From: an uncultured bacterium
GTDB taxonomy: Bacteria; Bacillota_I; Bacilli_A; RF39; UBA660
Direction: 5' to 3'
DNA: 64,000 bases
Assembly (NCBI GenBank): GCA_959020415.1
Contig: CAUERX010000004.1
Location: 1 to 64,000 of the forward strand
The position numbers were made by a program, and so were the translations under genes. Under the pieces are notes generated by a model. The model was not told where the DNA came from, ran no database searches, and worked only from the letters and a program-made list of their open reading frames with translations. Positions 37,370 through 45,792 of this stretch are shown one piece after another. Every line of letters begins with the position of its first letter. Within the stretch, counting starts at the first letter, position 1.

Positions 37370-38530
37370 TTAGTTCTCCTTTAACACTTGTTTTATTTTT
37401 ACAATTATATTTTCAATATCATATTCATAGTTATCTAAATTCTTTTTTAAATCAACTAGTTTCTCCGGATGTATAATTAAATTTTTAAGTCCATCAAATA
37501 AACCTTCTGCACTATTTTCAACAATGATTCCATTAACATCATTTTTAATTATGCTTTCAGTTGCAGCAGTTTTAGTTGCCAATGCTGGAACATGCAAAAT
37601 CATTGATTCCAAAACTACAAGCCCAAACGCTTCGTATTTTGAAGGTAAAACAAGCAAATCCGAATTTTTAATTTCCTTATAAGGATTATCCATCTTACCC
37701 CAAAACTTAACACCTAACTCATATCTTTCATTTAATTCCAAAACATTATTCATATCAGGGCCATCTCCAATAACATTAATTACTAATTTATTAGAAAGCC
37801 CCTCTTTTTTTAATAAAGAAACTACTTCCAAAAACCTAGTATAAGCTTTAACCTGATGAATTCGCCCAACTAATACAACATTAATCTTATCTTCAGAATA
37901 CACTATCTGTGGTTTTTCCTTTGCTTTAGTAATAATTTTATTAGCGTTCACTATATTTGGGATAACTGTTATATTATTGACTGTATAAAATTCAGTAAAA
38001 GCTTGTTTTACTCCCTCTGACACAGCAACAAAATTATCAAATTTTGGTATTACCTCTTTAAATAATTTATTATATTTATTATTTGGATTATTTTCACCAT
38101 ATTCGTAATGAAGCCAATGAATTTTTTTATTGCTATCACCAAAAGCAGTAAATATAGCAGTAAAGCCATCCTTAAAAGCTAATTCGATATCATAATGTTT
38201 AGTTAATGTTTTTTTACGTTCTTTTTTTATTCTTTTTTTAATTAAACCTGTTTTCATTTCAAAAACTAATAAACACTTACGAAAAATTAAACTAATTTTT
38301 TTTGATTTGAAAGCTTCCTTAATAGTAATATCTACACCATCAAAATATTTAGACCCATATATAATATTAACTTTATCCTCGAGCTGTTCCAATCTAGTTC
38401 CATTATTGTGAAGAACTAAAATATCAGTATTATAATCTGAGAAAATATTAAGTTCTATCATATCTTCAAGCAAAATCGATACCCCACCCATTTTTCTTTC
38501 ATCAACAACTATTAACAAATTAGGTTTCAC
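37370..38530 (-). CDS. glycosyltransferase family 4
   Basis: This 386-residue retaining GT-B glycosyltransferase has an N-terminal acceptor domain starting LLIVVDERKMGGVS, a linker, and a C-terminal donor domain with VVLVGRIHQVKAY, VIGDGPD and the catalytic E-x7-E motif EAFGLVVLE. It would transfer a hexose from a nucleotide sugar to the lipid-linked oligosaccharide. The start is GTG at 38530, preceded by GGCGGTGATG. The next gene begins just past its stop, so it is part of the tightly packed operon. The sugar is not predictable. Confidence 0.85.
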   Translation of the reverse strand: MKPNLLIVVDERKMGGVSILLEDMIELNIFSDYNTDILVLHNNGTRLEQLEDKVNIIYGSKYFDGVDITIKEAFKSKKISLIFRKCLLVFEMKTGLIKKRIKKERKKTLTKHYDIELAFKDGFTAIFTAFGDSNKKIHWLHYEYGENNPNNKYNKLFKEVIPKFDNFVAVSEGVKQAFTEFYTVNNITVIPNIVNANKIITKAKEKPQIVYSEDKINVVLVGRIHQVKAYTRFLEVVSLLKKEGLSNKLVINVIGDGPDMNNVLELNERYELGVKFWGKMDNPYKEIKNSDLLVLPSKYEAFGLVVLESMILHVPALATKTAATESIIKNDVNGIIVENSAEGLFDGLKNLIIHPEKLVDLKKNLDNYEYDIENIIVKIKQVLKEN

Positions 38531-38543
38531 TTAACATCACCGC

Positions 38544-39497
38544 CTAAACATTTAATATTTTTTTTAACAATTTATATTTGCCTTTATATAATAAATAACA
38601 AACAATTTTATATTTCAAAGATTGCTTTTTATAATATTTATTTTTTTGCCAACTAGGGAAAATACCCATCATCGTTTTATTAATCTTAACAAGACTATCA
38701 GAAGCTTCCGAAAAAGGTAAAAATCTCAAAGAGGCATCGTGAAGTAAATGGGTAATATATAAATATTCAATCTCATTATGAAAATAATTAAACCTATCAT
38801 TGGTCTCAAAGATTGAAATTAAGTGATTTAAAGAAGAAAAAATATCTTCCATCTTACCAGAATATTTTAGTTGATTCATTAATGAGTTTGTTCTTTGATA
38901 ATAAATATATAACGGTTTATCAACATAACCAATTTTTTTAGCAAAAAGTCCATATGCTGGAACAACAGCAACATCTTCATAAAAATCATTTTCATAAAAA
39001 TATAAATTATTATCAACAATTAATTTACGTTTAATGAATTTGCCCCAAGGTGCCGGAAAAGAAAGAATAGACTCTTCAACTAAATCACTCGACAAATTTG
39101 GTTTTGCAGAATAATATTTTTTTTCATTGCCTTGCTCATAATAATAATCACAAATGCACAAATCAAGCTCCTCTTCTGTCACCTTATCATATAAAATTGT
39201 AAACATCTTTTTATCTATATAATCATCGCTATCAACAAAAGTAACATAATCACCACTAGCTTTTTGCAAAGCAGTATTTCGAGCTTTAGCCGCTCCACCA
39301 TTAGTTTGATTAATAACAACAACTCTAGAATCTTTTGAAGCATATGAGTTTAATATTTCCAGAGTATTATCTGTTGAGCCATCGTTAACAACTAAAATTT
39401 CATAATCATTAAAAGTTTGGTTCAATATGCTATCTAAAGTTTTTTCGATAAGCGATTCTGCATTATATGCAGGAACAATAACAGTAAGTTTTGGCAT
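38544..39497 (-). CDS. glycosyltransferase family 2 (B)
   Basis: This 317-residue GT2 enzyme has TVIVPAYNAESLIEKTLDS, the VVNDGSTDNTLEIL donor site, AAKARNTAL and FVDSDDYID for the metal. The C-terminal part (about 210-317) is basic (KNKYYKKQSLKYK) and may touch the membrane. It resembles the gene at 34953, with the same order of blocks and similar spacing. The ATG follows GTAGGA. It lies 13 bases upstream of the GT4 gene in the same operon. Confidence 0.85.
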   Translation of the reverse strand: MPKLTVIVPAYNAESLIEKTLDSILNQTFNDYEILVVNDGSTDNTLEILNSYASKDSRVVVINQTNGGAAKARNTALQKASGDYVTFVDSDDYIDKKMFTILYDKVTEEELDLCICDYYYEQGNEKKYYSAKPNLSSDLVEESILSFPAPWGKFIKRKLIVDNNLYFYENDFYEDVAVVPAYGLFAKKIGYVDKPLYIYYQRTNSLMNQLKYSGKMEDIFSSLNHLISIFETNDRFNYFHNEIEYLYITHLLHDASLRFLPFSEASDSLVKINKTMMGIFPSWQKNKYYKKQSLKYKIVCYLLYKGKYKLLKKILNV

Positions 39498-39508
39498 ATT
39501 TTAATTTC

Positions 39509-40513
39509 CTACCTTTCGAAAGAAGATTTTTGTGGTAAAATTTTTTCAAAATGCTCTGCTAATTCTTTTTTTGCTTTTTCATAGTCGATACTTGTATCAC
39601 TATCATTTATACAAATTTGTTCAACTTCTTGATTTTCAATGCATCTAAATAATTCTTCATTATGATCAGACAAATTATAAAATCTACCAAATTTTTTATA
39701 TGATTTTGGTTCGAAATTTCCAGAATAAATTTGCCACAATTGAAATGCGTACTGATTTACATCCGTATCGCTTCTAAATTTAGATAAACAAGTTGTATCT
39801 AATGTTTCTTTTTCAACTTTCCATAATTCCTCAAATGTACTTTTTAAAAATGGCGCGGCCGTATGCGAATTATCAAAACCGGCCATATAAGGCCATTTAT
39901 TTAAAAGCAAAAAACGTAAATTTCTCTTTCCATATTTCAAGTTAAAACATTTGTTTCTTTGCTTTTTAATCACATTACGTTTATTAAAATGTCTGCAAAT
40001 AAGCATTTTATCATTAAGCAATATACGTTCAAAATTAGGATCAGTATTTTCATCGCAATACGGAATATTATCACGCCAAATATCGCAAGGAAGTCCGTTT
40101 TTGAAGAAATATTCAGGATCAATTTTGTCTATTAAAAACATATCATCATTGAAATAAACAAACTTGTCACTTAAATTTTTAATTCTAAATAAATTAAGTT
40201 CAATTGGATGAGAACTAAATACAGGCAAATATTTAGAAGGTATAAAATCTTCATGTTTTACAATATTTAATTTAGGATTTGAAATATCAAGCCATTCAGG
40301 TACATGACCCCATGTAACAAAATGAATTTGATTTACCCATGGAGAAAATTTTTCAACTGCCCTGAACCAATATTTTAAAACACCCATATCACGATATCTG
40401 TTAATTGCATTAGTAACATCCTCCTTCTTAGGAGAATACTTATTTTTTTCTTCTAACCAAGCAGGGTCACTACCATCAACCCATGCTATTACAAAATCAA
40501 TTTTATCATGCAT
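39509..40513 (-). CDS. Stealth-family sugar-phosphate transferase
   Basis: Stealth proteins transfer hexose-1-phosphate, building phosphodiester-linked capsule polymers. This 334-residue protein shows all four conserved regions: CR1 IDFVIAWVDGSDPAW at the start, CR2 with RYRDMGVLKYWFRAVEKFSP and FVYFNDDMFL, CR3 with SHTAAPFLKSTFEELW, and CR4 with RSDTDVNQYAFQLW. The ATG at 40513 follows GGAAG and lies four bases after the upstream stop; an in-frame ATG 24 bases earlier lies inside the previous gene. It predicts that the polymer here contains phosphodiester links. Related proteins help pathogens evade immunity, hence the name. Confidence 0.9.
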   Translation of the reverse strand: MHDKIDFVIAWVDGSDPAWLEEKNKYSPKKEDVTNAINRYRDMGVLKYWFRAVEKFSPWVNQIHFVTWGHVPEWLDISNPKLNIVKHEDFIPSKYLPVFSSHPIELNLFRIKNLSDKFVYFNDDMFLIDKIDPEYFFKNGLPCDIWRDNIPYCDENTDPNFERILLNDKMLICRHFNKRNVIKKQRNKCFNLKYGKRNLRFLLLNKWPYMAGFDNSHTAAPFLKSTFEELWKVEKETLDTTCLSKFRSDTDVNQYAFQLWQIYSGNFEPKSYKKFGRFYNLSDHNEELFRCIENQEVEQICINDSDTSIDYEKAKKELAEHFEKILPQKSSFER

Positions 40514-40517
40514 AATA

Positions 40518-42032
40518 TCAACTTCCTTGTATTCCAACGGCTTTATATATCGCCGATGTTATCTTATGGTTAATAGTTTTTAGTTCTATATCCTGATCAA
40601 TATTATAATATGTCTTGAAAACTTTGCTATGGTATTCACCCCAAGGTCCTCTTGTCCAAATATATGAAATAATTTGATCATAAACTTCGACTTGCTTTAC
40701 ATTTTCATTTTGTAGTTGTTTTTCTATATAATCTTCACGATCCTTATTCATCGAAAAAATCAGGCTAAACATAAATATAAAATAAATAAGTAAAATTACT
40801 AAAAATGCATATATTAATTTATTAAATTTTGGGTTAAAACTATCTTTTAAAATTCTAAGCGAAACAATTAAGAAAATTATTTCCGTAAATATTGCTACCC
40901 TTTCACCCCAAACTGGCACCACAAGCATTGAACCTAAAGCACACCCAGCTATTAATACAAGAAAAACCAAAAAATTTCTTTCTTTTTCATTTTTCACCAA
41001 GTAAATAATCGAATAAAAGAATAACCCAACAAAGAACACCCAGTAAAAAATAAAATACCATCTATCAACATTGAATGCTCCCCAAAGTTCTACATATTTA
41101 TTAAAATAACTATTAAAATCAAAAGGTATCATCATATAAATATTTTGAATTACTCCTAAAATAGGAATTATCAAAAATAATATAATCTTATACAGTTTTA
41201 CCTGCTTTAATTTTAAAACATACACTATCGCTAAACTCATCATTATTAAAACTATAATGTTTCTAGTAATTGCATAGCCTATAAGGTTAGGAATATTATG
41301 AAAAATTCTTCCTATTAAACTTAAACTATAAAACTCTGCCTCGGTTGTTGTCCTTGAAGCTGTTCCGGGTGACAACAACATTATTGCTAATGAAACAATA
41401 GAGAATATTATTAAAATCGAAAATTTTACTAGTTCTCGCTTATCGGCTTTTCTATTCATTATTAACCATAAAATATTTCCAAAAACAAAAGCTAGTCCAA
41501 TATTTTCAACAAACATCGGTGTAATTATATTAACTACTAACAAAATAAAATATTCTATCTTACTAAACTTAAATTCTTTTTTTTGATATAAGTAGTAAAA
41601 ATAAACTAAAACAATAACTGCTGGATATAAGTAAGTCACACTTCCAGCCACCCATGTATATGTCTGCGAAAAACTAGACGTATTTAATAGTAAAAGCAAT
41701 ATTAATGGAATAAAATATACGACTTTATTTTTTACATTTCCAAGAATTTTGTTGGCAATATAAACTACTAAAGTAAGTAAACCAGATGTCGCGATTACAA
41801 AAAGAATATGGTGATAAGTCAATATGTAAATAAAAATTCGACTTATAAACCTTCCTTCCCAAGAAAAATACATCCCTTTAGCTGCCGATAAAACCATATG
41901 AAGTCCTTGTTGTCCAACAGGATAATTTCCCCAATCATCACCACTTATTGGCGCCAACGATAAAATAATTACAAAAAATGCAAAAGTTAATATATATATA
42001 TATATATAATTATTTCTAATTTTTTCTTTCAT
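40518..42032 (-). CDS. multi-pass membrane protein, DUF6056/GT-C-like
   Basis: This 504-residue protein has about 12 membrane segments. The first extracellular loop contains APISGDDWGNYP and then YFSWEGRFISR, motifs common in the DUF6056 group of putative GT-C glycosyltransferases; SQTYTWVAGSVTYLYP and MFVENIGLAF follow. The start ATG at 42032 follows GAGAGGG. Codons 9-15 are encoded by an alternating (AT)9 tract, described separately. It lies between the PssE-like gene and the Stealth gene. A role in adding side sugars from lipid-phosphate donors is likely but inferred. Confidence 0.6.
   Translation of the reverse strand: MKEKIRNNYIYIYILTFAFFVIILSLAPISGDDWGNYPVGQQGLHMVLSAAKGMYFSWEGRFISRIFIYILTYHHILFVIATSGLLTLVVYIANKILGNVKNKVVYFIPLILLLLLNTSSFSQTYTWVAGSVTYLYPAVIVLVYFYYLYQKKEFKFSKIEYFILLVVNIITPMFVENIGLAFVFGNILWLIMNRKADKRELVKFSILIIFSIVSLAIMLLSPGTASRTTTEAEFYSLSLIGRIFHNIPNLIGYAITRNIIVLIMMSLAIVYVLKLKQVKLYKIILFLIIPILGVIQNIYMMIPFDFNSYFNKYVELWGAFNVDRWYFIFYWVFFVGLFFYSIIYLVKNEKERNFLVFLVLIAGCALGSMLVVPVWGERVAIFTEIIFLIVSLRILKDSFNPKFNKLIYAFLVILLIYFIFMFSLIFSMNKDREDYIEKQLQNENVKQVEVYDQIISYIWTRGPWGEYHSKVFKTYYNIDQDIELKTINHKITSAIYKAVGIQGS
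41990..42008. repeat. (AT)9 dinucleotide tract inside a coding region
   Basis: Nineteen bases of strict A/T alternation encode Tyr-Ile-Tyr-Ile-Tyr-Ile at codons 9-15 of the membrane gene above. Gain or loss of one unit would shift the frame close to the start. Such tracts can act as slippage-based on/off switches, but AT-richness alone also makes them more likely here. Confidence 0.7.
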
Positions 42033-42052
42033 GTTTTTCCCTCTCTACTATA

Positions 42053-42532
42053 CTAATTATTATCGATATAATCTTTAAGATTTTTTATTAGCATCTCATT
42101 ATTCTTTTGCCATTTTTTTGGTTCAAATCTTTCTGCTTGTTTTAAAACTTCACCAAGATCATCATTTTCCATCAATCTCAATATATAACCATTTTTATAA
42201 AAATTATTAACTATCTGTAACTGGTGATCATTAGTGTGCTCTTTAAATTTTGCGAGTCTTGGAACTGCAATTATTTTTTTGTCTTTTCTTAATCCCGACA
42301 AAATATTTCCTACACCCCCATGTGTAATAATTAAATCACACTCATCTATAATCTCATTGAATCTATCAGTATTAATATAATCAAAAACAGTCATATTTTT
42401 AGTTTTGTAATCAGTACAACCTGCTTGTACCACTACTTTATCTTTAATATTACCTAATTGAATCTGTTCGTCAATTTTTTTTAACAATCGTCCAAAACTT
42501 TTATCCTGTGTACCTAACGTAACAAATATCAT
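42053..42532 (-). CDS. pssE: Alg13/PssE-like catalytic half of a split glycosyltransferase
   Basis: This 159-residue protein corresponds to the C-terminal, donor-binding half of a GT28-type transferase (Alg13, PssE, CpsG-like). It shows IFVTLGTQDKSFGRL at the start, LIITHGGVGNILSGL for UDP-sugar binding, and KEHTNDHQ. It needs a membrane partner (Alg14/PssD), which is encoded directly upstream. In streptococcal capsule systems the pair adds galactose, which fits the nearby galE. It starts with ATG after AGGAGG with an eight-base gap from its partner. Confidence 0.88.
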   Translation of the reverse strand: MIFVTLGTQDKSFGRLLKKIDEQIQLGNIKDKVVVQAGCTDYKTKNMTVFDYINTDRFNEIIDECDLIITHGGVGNILSGLRKDKKIIAVPRLAKFKEHTNDHQLQIVNNFYKNGYILRLMENDDLGEVLKQAERFEPKKWQKNNEMLIKNLKDYIDNN

Positions 42533-42541
42533 ATTAACCTC

Positions 42542-43027
42542 CTAAAAAACACTACCCCAATATTTAGCTTTAGGATACAACTTAAGCATGTCTTCCCATT
42601 GAACCAAAAATAAATCGGCAAATTTATATACTAATTTTCCAGTAATTGTTTTCGATGACATATTAGCAAAAGTTTCAATAAAAATAATCTTAGAACCAAA
42701 AATTTTACCAATACAACACATAGGGCCAGCAATATGAGCCCCTGTAGTAACAATATATCTCGGTCTTATTTTTAAATATAAAAACAATTCAATAAAACAA
42801 TTAAACAGAAGTTTAAATAAATATGTAAATTTATGATCCTTCGTTCCATAAATTACATAGTTAATTTTTTTATCATATTTCTTTTTTAAAGCAATGTTTA
42901 CAGGAGTTTTCTCCGTAATAATATGATAATCATAATATTTAAACAAAGGTTGTAATTGTAAAAGTTCTGTTAAATGTCCTCCTGTACTTGAAATAAATAA
43001 AACTTTCTTTTTATTTGGATTTTTCAT
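42542..43027 (-). CDS. pssD: Alg14/PssD-like membrane-anchor half of a split glycosyltransferase
   Basis: This 161-residue partner of the preceding gene starts with KVLFISSTGGHLTELLQLQP, the GGH motif typical of Alg14/PssD/Cps14F. It continues with HIITEKTPVN, TTGAHIAGPMCCIG and FIETFANMSSKT. It lacks the donor-binding half and brings the soluble subunit to the membrane. The ATG follows AAGGAG. A 100-base AT-rich gap with several -10-like TATAAT sequences separates it from the upstream GT2 gene, so an internal promoter here is possible. Confidence 0.88.
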   Translation of the reverse strand: MKNPNKKKVLFISSTGGHLTELLQLQPLFKYYDYHIITEKTPVNIALKKKYDKKINYVIYGTKDHKFTYLFKLLFNCFIELFLYLKIRPRYIVTTGAHIAGPMCCIGKIFGSKIIFIETFANMSSKTITGKLVYKFADLFLVQWEDMLKLYPKAKYWGSVF

Positions 43028-43127
43028 TAGACAACTCCTTATTATACATTACAATTATAACGTATTTTTAATATAAAGTATAGCCAAAAAACAAATTATA
43101 TTTATATATTATATAATAAAACACTTT

Positions 43128-44123
43128 TTATTTAGCTATAGTCTTATAAAGTTTAATATAATAATAAAACAATAAACCATGATTGTTTTTTAATAACTTA
43201 ATAAATATTTTCCATTTTATCGAAAATGTAGACTTTAAAAATTCACTATAATAAGCATAATTACTTCTAGAGATTGCGGAAATAAATTCACAAAATTTCT
43301 TTTTAGAAACTAAACTTTGATAATTTAAAAAATAACTTAATTGTAAATTTAAAAATTTTTGATCTAAAATTGTGTAATATTCAGTTTTCATGCTTTTAGC
43401 TAAAATACTACGCATATATTTTCTTATCAAACTAATTGATGAAAGATTTTTAACAGATTTTTCTAAATCATTAGTTGCGCTATTTTCATTTTTTACATAA
43501 TTATAAAAAGGTAGTGAAATGATTTTACCGGTATTTATTTTTAAAAAATATTCCAGTAAAAAGATTACATCTTCCTGATAAAATACGTCTTCCTTAAAAT
43601 TAAGGTGATTATTTTTAATAATATCCACCTTTAACAAATAGTTCCATAAATGTCCTTCGGTTTGATTAGATAGCAAATATTTAAGAATTTCCTTATTATC
43701 TTCATAAACCAAATCCACTCCAGCCAATACATCATCACAATTTTCTTTTCTAATTACTATACCATCAACTATCACATTATGGCCAAATCTAAGAAAATCA
43801 TAATCTTTAATTTCCCTAATCGCCACTTCAAATGTTGCGGGTTCAATCCAATCATCAGCATCGAGGAAATATATATAAGTGCCTGTAGCCCTTTCAACAC
43901 CTATATTTCTAGCTTTAGAAACTCCTTCGTTTTCTTTTTCTACAATAACCACATTAGGAACATTTTGGTACTTTGAAAGTACTGTCATAGTGTCATCCTG
44001 TGAACCATCATTAATTACAATGACTTCAATATTTTTATATGTTTGATTTAAAACCGAATTAATACAACGTTCAATATATTCTTCTCCATTATATACCGGA
44101 ACTATAACTGAAATTTTTTTCAT
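43128..44123 (-). CDS. glycosyltransferase family 2 (C)
   Basis: This 331-residue GT2 enzyme has ISVIVPVYNGEEYIERCI, the VINDGSQDDT site, VSKARNIGV and the metal motif FLDADDW. The C-terminal third contains FYQEDVIFLLEYFL (possible catalytic acid) and a basic region ending NHGLLFYYYIKLYK. The ATG follows GAGGTGG. It is 13 bases after the flippase gene and the first transferase in the operon. It resembles the other two short GT2 genes in layout. Confidence 0.85.
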   Translation of the reverse strand: MKKISVIVPVYNGEEYIERCINSVLNQTYKNIEVIVINDGSQDDTMTVLSKYQNVPNVVIVEKENEGVSKARNIGVERATGTYIYFLDADDWIEPATFEVAIREIKDYDFLRFGHNVIVDGIVIRKENCDDVLAGVDLVYEDNKEILKYLLSNQTEGHLWNYLLKVDIIKNNHLNFKEDVFYQEDVIFLLEYFLKINTGKIISLPFYNYVKNENSATNDLEKSVKNLSSISLIRKYMRSILAKSMKTEYYTILDQKFLNLQLSYFLNYQSLVSKKKFCEFISAISRSNYAYYSEFLKSTFSIKWKIFIKLLKNNHGLLFYYYIKLYKTIAK

Positions 44124-44136
44124 AAAACCACCTCTT

Positions 44137-45669
44137 TTAATTTTTCTTTAATTTCATTTTCTTTATTAAACTGCCAAAAAGTGTTTTAAAATAATTAAAC
44201 TCCGGTTTTCTTTTAAACATAATATAAAAGATTAAATTTACAACAACTAATGCAATTACACCATTAATAACAAACTGCAATAAAGAATTATTAACTGAAA
44301 TAACAGAAATTAATAAATAAGTTACTCCAAGCATTAGTAACATTAAAATTAACAACTTAAATTGTTCAAATAAGAAAGAACAATACTTACGCTTAAAAAT
44401 TACAGTATATACATATTTCGGATAACTATACAAAAATAATAATAACGAACTAACAATCCCAGCTATAAATACTCCTGCAATGCCAAAATATTTAACAAAT
44501 ATAATTGAACAAACTAAATTAATTACTGCCTCTAACACTGGTATTCTTCGATCCTCATAGAAAATCCCTGCTGCTTCCTTAAATAAATTAATAGTTTTTC
44601 GCATACCTTGAAGATAAAAATATATTGCAAACCAAGTAATAGCATACATCGGCAATAAATATTGACTCCCAATCCACCAACTAATAAATGGTTGTAACAC
44701 CGCGAATAAAGCTACCGAACAAAGAGTATATATCCAAAAATTAAACAAAGTTAATTTTTTATATACCTCATAGCACTTTTCTGTATTATCAGTAACCAAT
44801 AAATTACCAACACTTGAAACAATAGAGAAAAATATTTGTGATATTAATATAGATACAGAGTTAAAAATCAAATAATAATTGTTATAAATTCCCGCCTGTT
44901 TTAAACCTAAAACCATAGAAATTACTATGTATGCCGTTCCACCAACCACAAAAGCTCCAATTTTATGAAAAAATAAACCACGAACCTTTGTAAAAATATC
45001 GCTTTGAAGTTCTTTAGTAATTTTAGTGTAATTCTTATTATTTATATAAGGATATTTTTTATTAGCGATTAAAGAAATGACTATATTTTCAATAACCCTA
45101 AAAGCAATTCTAGATACCAAATATAATATATAATTTTGGAAAATGAAAAGTAATGCAATTTCCACAACATTCATAAGAATTAAATATCCCAAATGGACTA
45201 TATTAATAAGATAATTTTCTTGATTAGCAATCAAAATTGATCTTTTATAAGAAATTAAATATGAAAAAACAATATCTACTAAAGCTAAAAAATATAATAA
45301 TATAATACTCTCAGGAATTGTCGTTTCTCCTACAAAAATCGGTACTAAAGGAATAATTATTATTCCAAGCAAAAAGATAACTGCTGCCAAAATTCGATAA
45401 CATTTTTGATAAAAATACATAAGCGTCGTAATTTTTTCTTTATCATTATCAGCAATAGGTTTATAAAGATTATATATTATTGCACTACCAATACCCATCT
45501 CTACAATTGAAAGCATTGACATTATATTAGTAAAAAGACCGTTAGCGCCAGAATATTCCAAACCTAAACAATCTAAAAAAACTTTTTGGGTAATAAAGCC
45601 TAAAATCATACCAATACCGCTAGCCAAAGTAGCAGCTATTGCATTATATATAGATTTCTTTGTTCTCAT
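44137..45669 (-). CDS. Wzx-type flippase / polysaccharide transport protein
   Basis: This 510-residue, 14-segment member of the MOP exporter superfamily would flip lipid-linked repeat units across the membrane. It has the typical N-terminal NAIAATLASGIGMILGFITQ, the GLEYSGANGLFTNIMSMLS stretch, conserved Tyr/Lys motifs in the middle loops, and a basic C-terminus (KKMKLKKN). The ATG at 45669 follows GAGGTG. It is the first gene after the 45712-45740 promoter, so it heads the glycopolymer operon. The closest functional kin are Wzx of streptococcal capsule loci. Confidence 0.88.
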   Translation of the reverse strand: MRTKKSIYNAIAATLASGIGMILGFITQKVFLDCLGLEYSGANGLFTNIMSMLSIVEMGIGSAIIYNLYKPIADNDKEKITTLMYFYQKCYRILAAVIFLLGIIIIPLVPIFVGETTIPESIILLYFLALVDIVFSYLISYKRSILIANQENYLINIVHLGYLILMNVVEIALLFIFQNYILYLVSRIAFRVIENIVISLIANKKYPYINNKNYTKITKELQSDIFTKVRGLFFHKIGAFVVGGTAYIVISMVLGLKQAGIYNNYYLIFNSVSILISQIFFSIVSSVGNLLVTDNTEKCYEVYKKLTLFNFWIYTLCSVALFAVLQPFISWWIGSQYLLPMYAITWFAIYFYLQGMRKTINLFKEAAGIFYEDRRIPVLEAVINLVCSIIFVKYFGIAGVFIAGIVSSLLLFLYSYPKYVYTVIFKRKYCSFLFEQFKLLILMLLMLGVTYLLISVISVNNSLLQFVINGVIALVVVNLIFYIMFKRKPEFNYFKTLFGSLIKKMKLKKN

Positions 45670-45711
45670 TAAAATAGTCACCTCAAGTTTCTACTTTTAA
45701 CCAATAAAAAC

Positions 45712-45740
45712 ATTATATCAGAAAAAGAAATTTATGTCAC
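45712..45740 (-). promoter_or_regulatory. promoter of the glycopolymer operon
   Basis: On the minus strand GTGACA (45740-45735), a 17-base spacer and TATAAT (45717-45712), with TG ahead of the -10 box. It lies about 40 bases before the flippase ATG and after the spoIVB terminator, so it can drive the genes from 45669 down to 28348. Confidence 0.75.
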
Positions 45741-45761
45741 TAACTATATATTAACCGATAA

Positions 45762-45792
45762 ACAAAAAGAAAAACTAGTTTCCTAGTTTTTC
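45762..45792 (-). terminator. terminator after spoIVB
   Basis: GAAAAACTAG and CTAGTTTTTC form a ten-pair stem around a four-base loop, followed on the minus strand by TTTTTGTT. It includes the stop codon. Confidence 0.85.

Noticed and set aside
43028..43127. Riboswitch or leader RNA in the 100-base gap of the polymer operon
   Set aside because: The stretch is AT-rich with several -10-like sequences, but I see no conserved aptamer or strong hairpin; an internal promoter is the simpler option.
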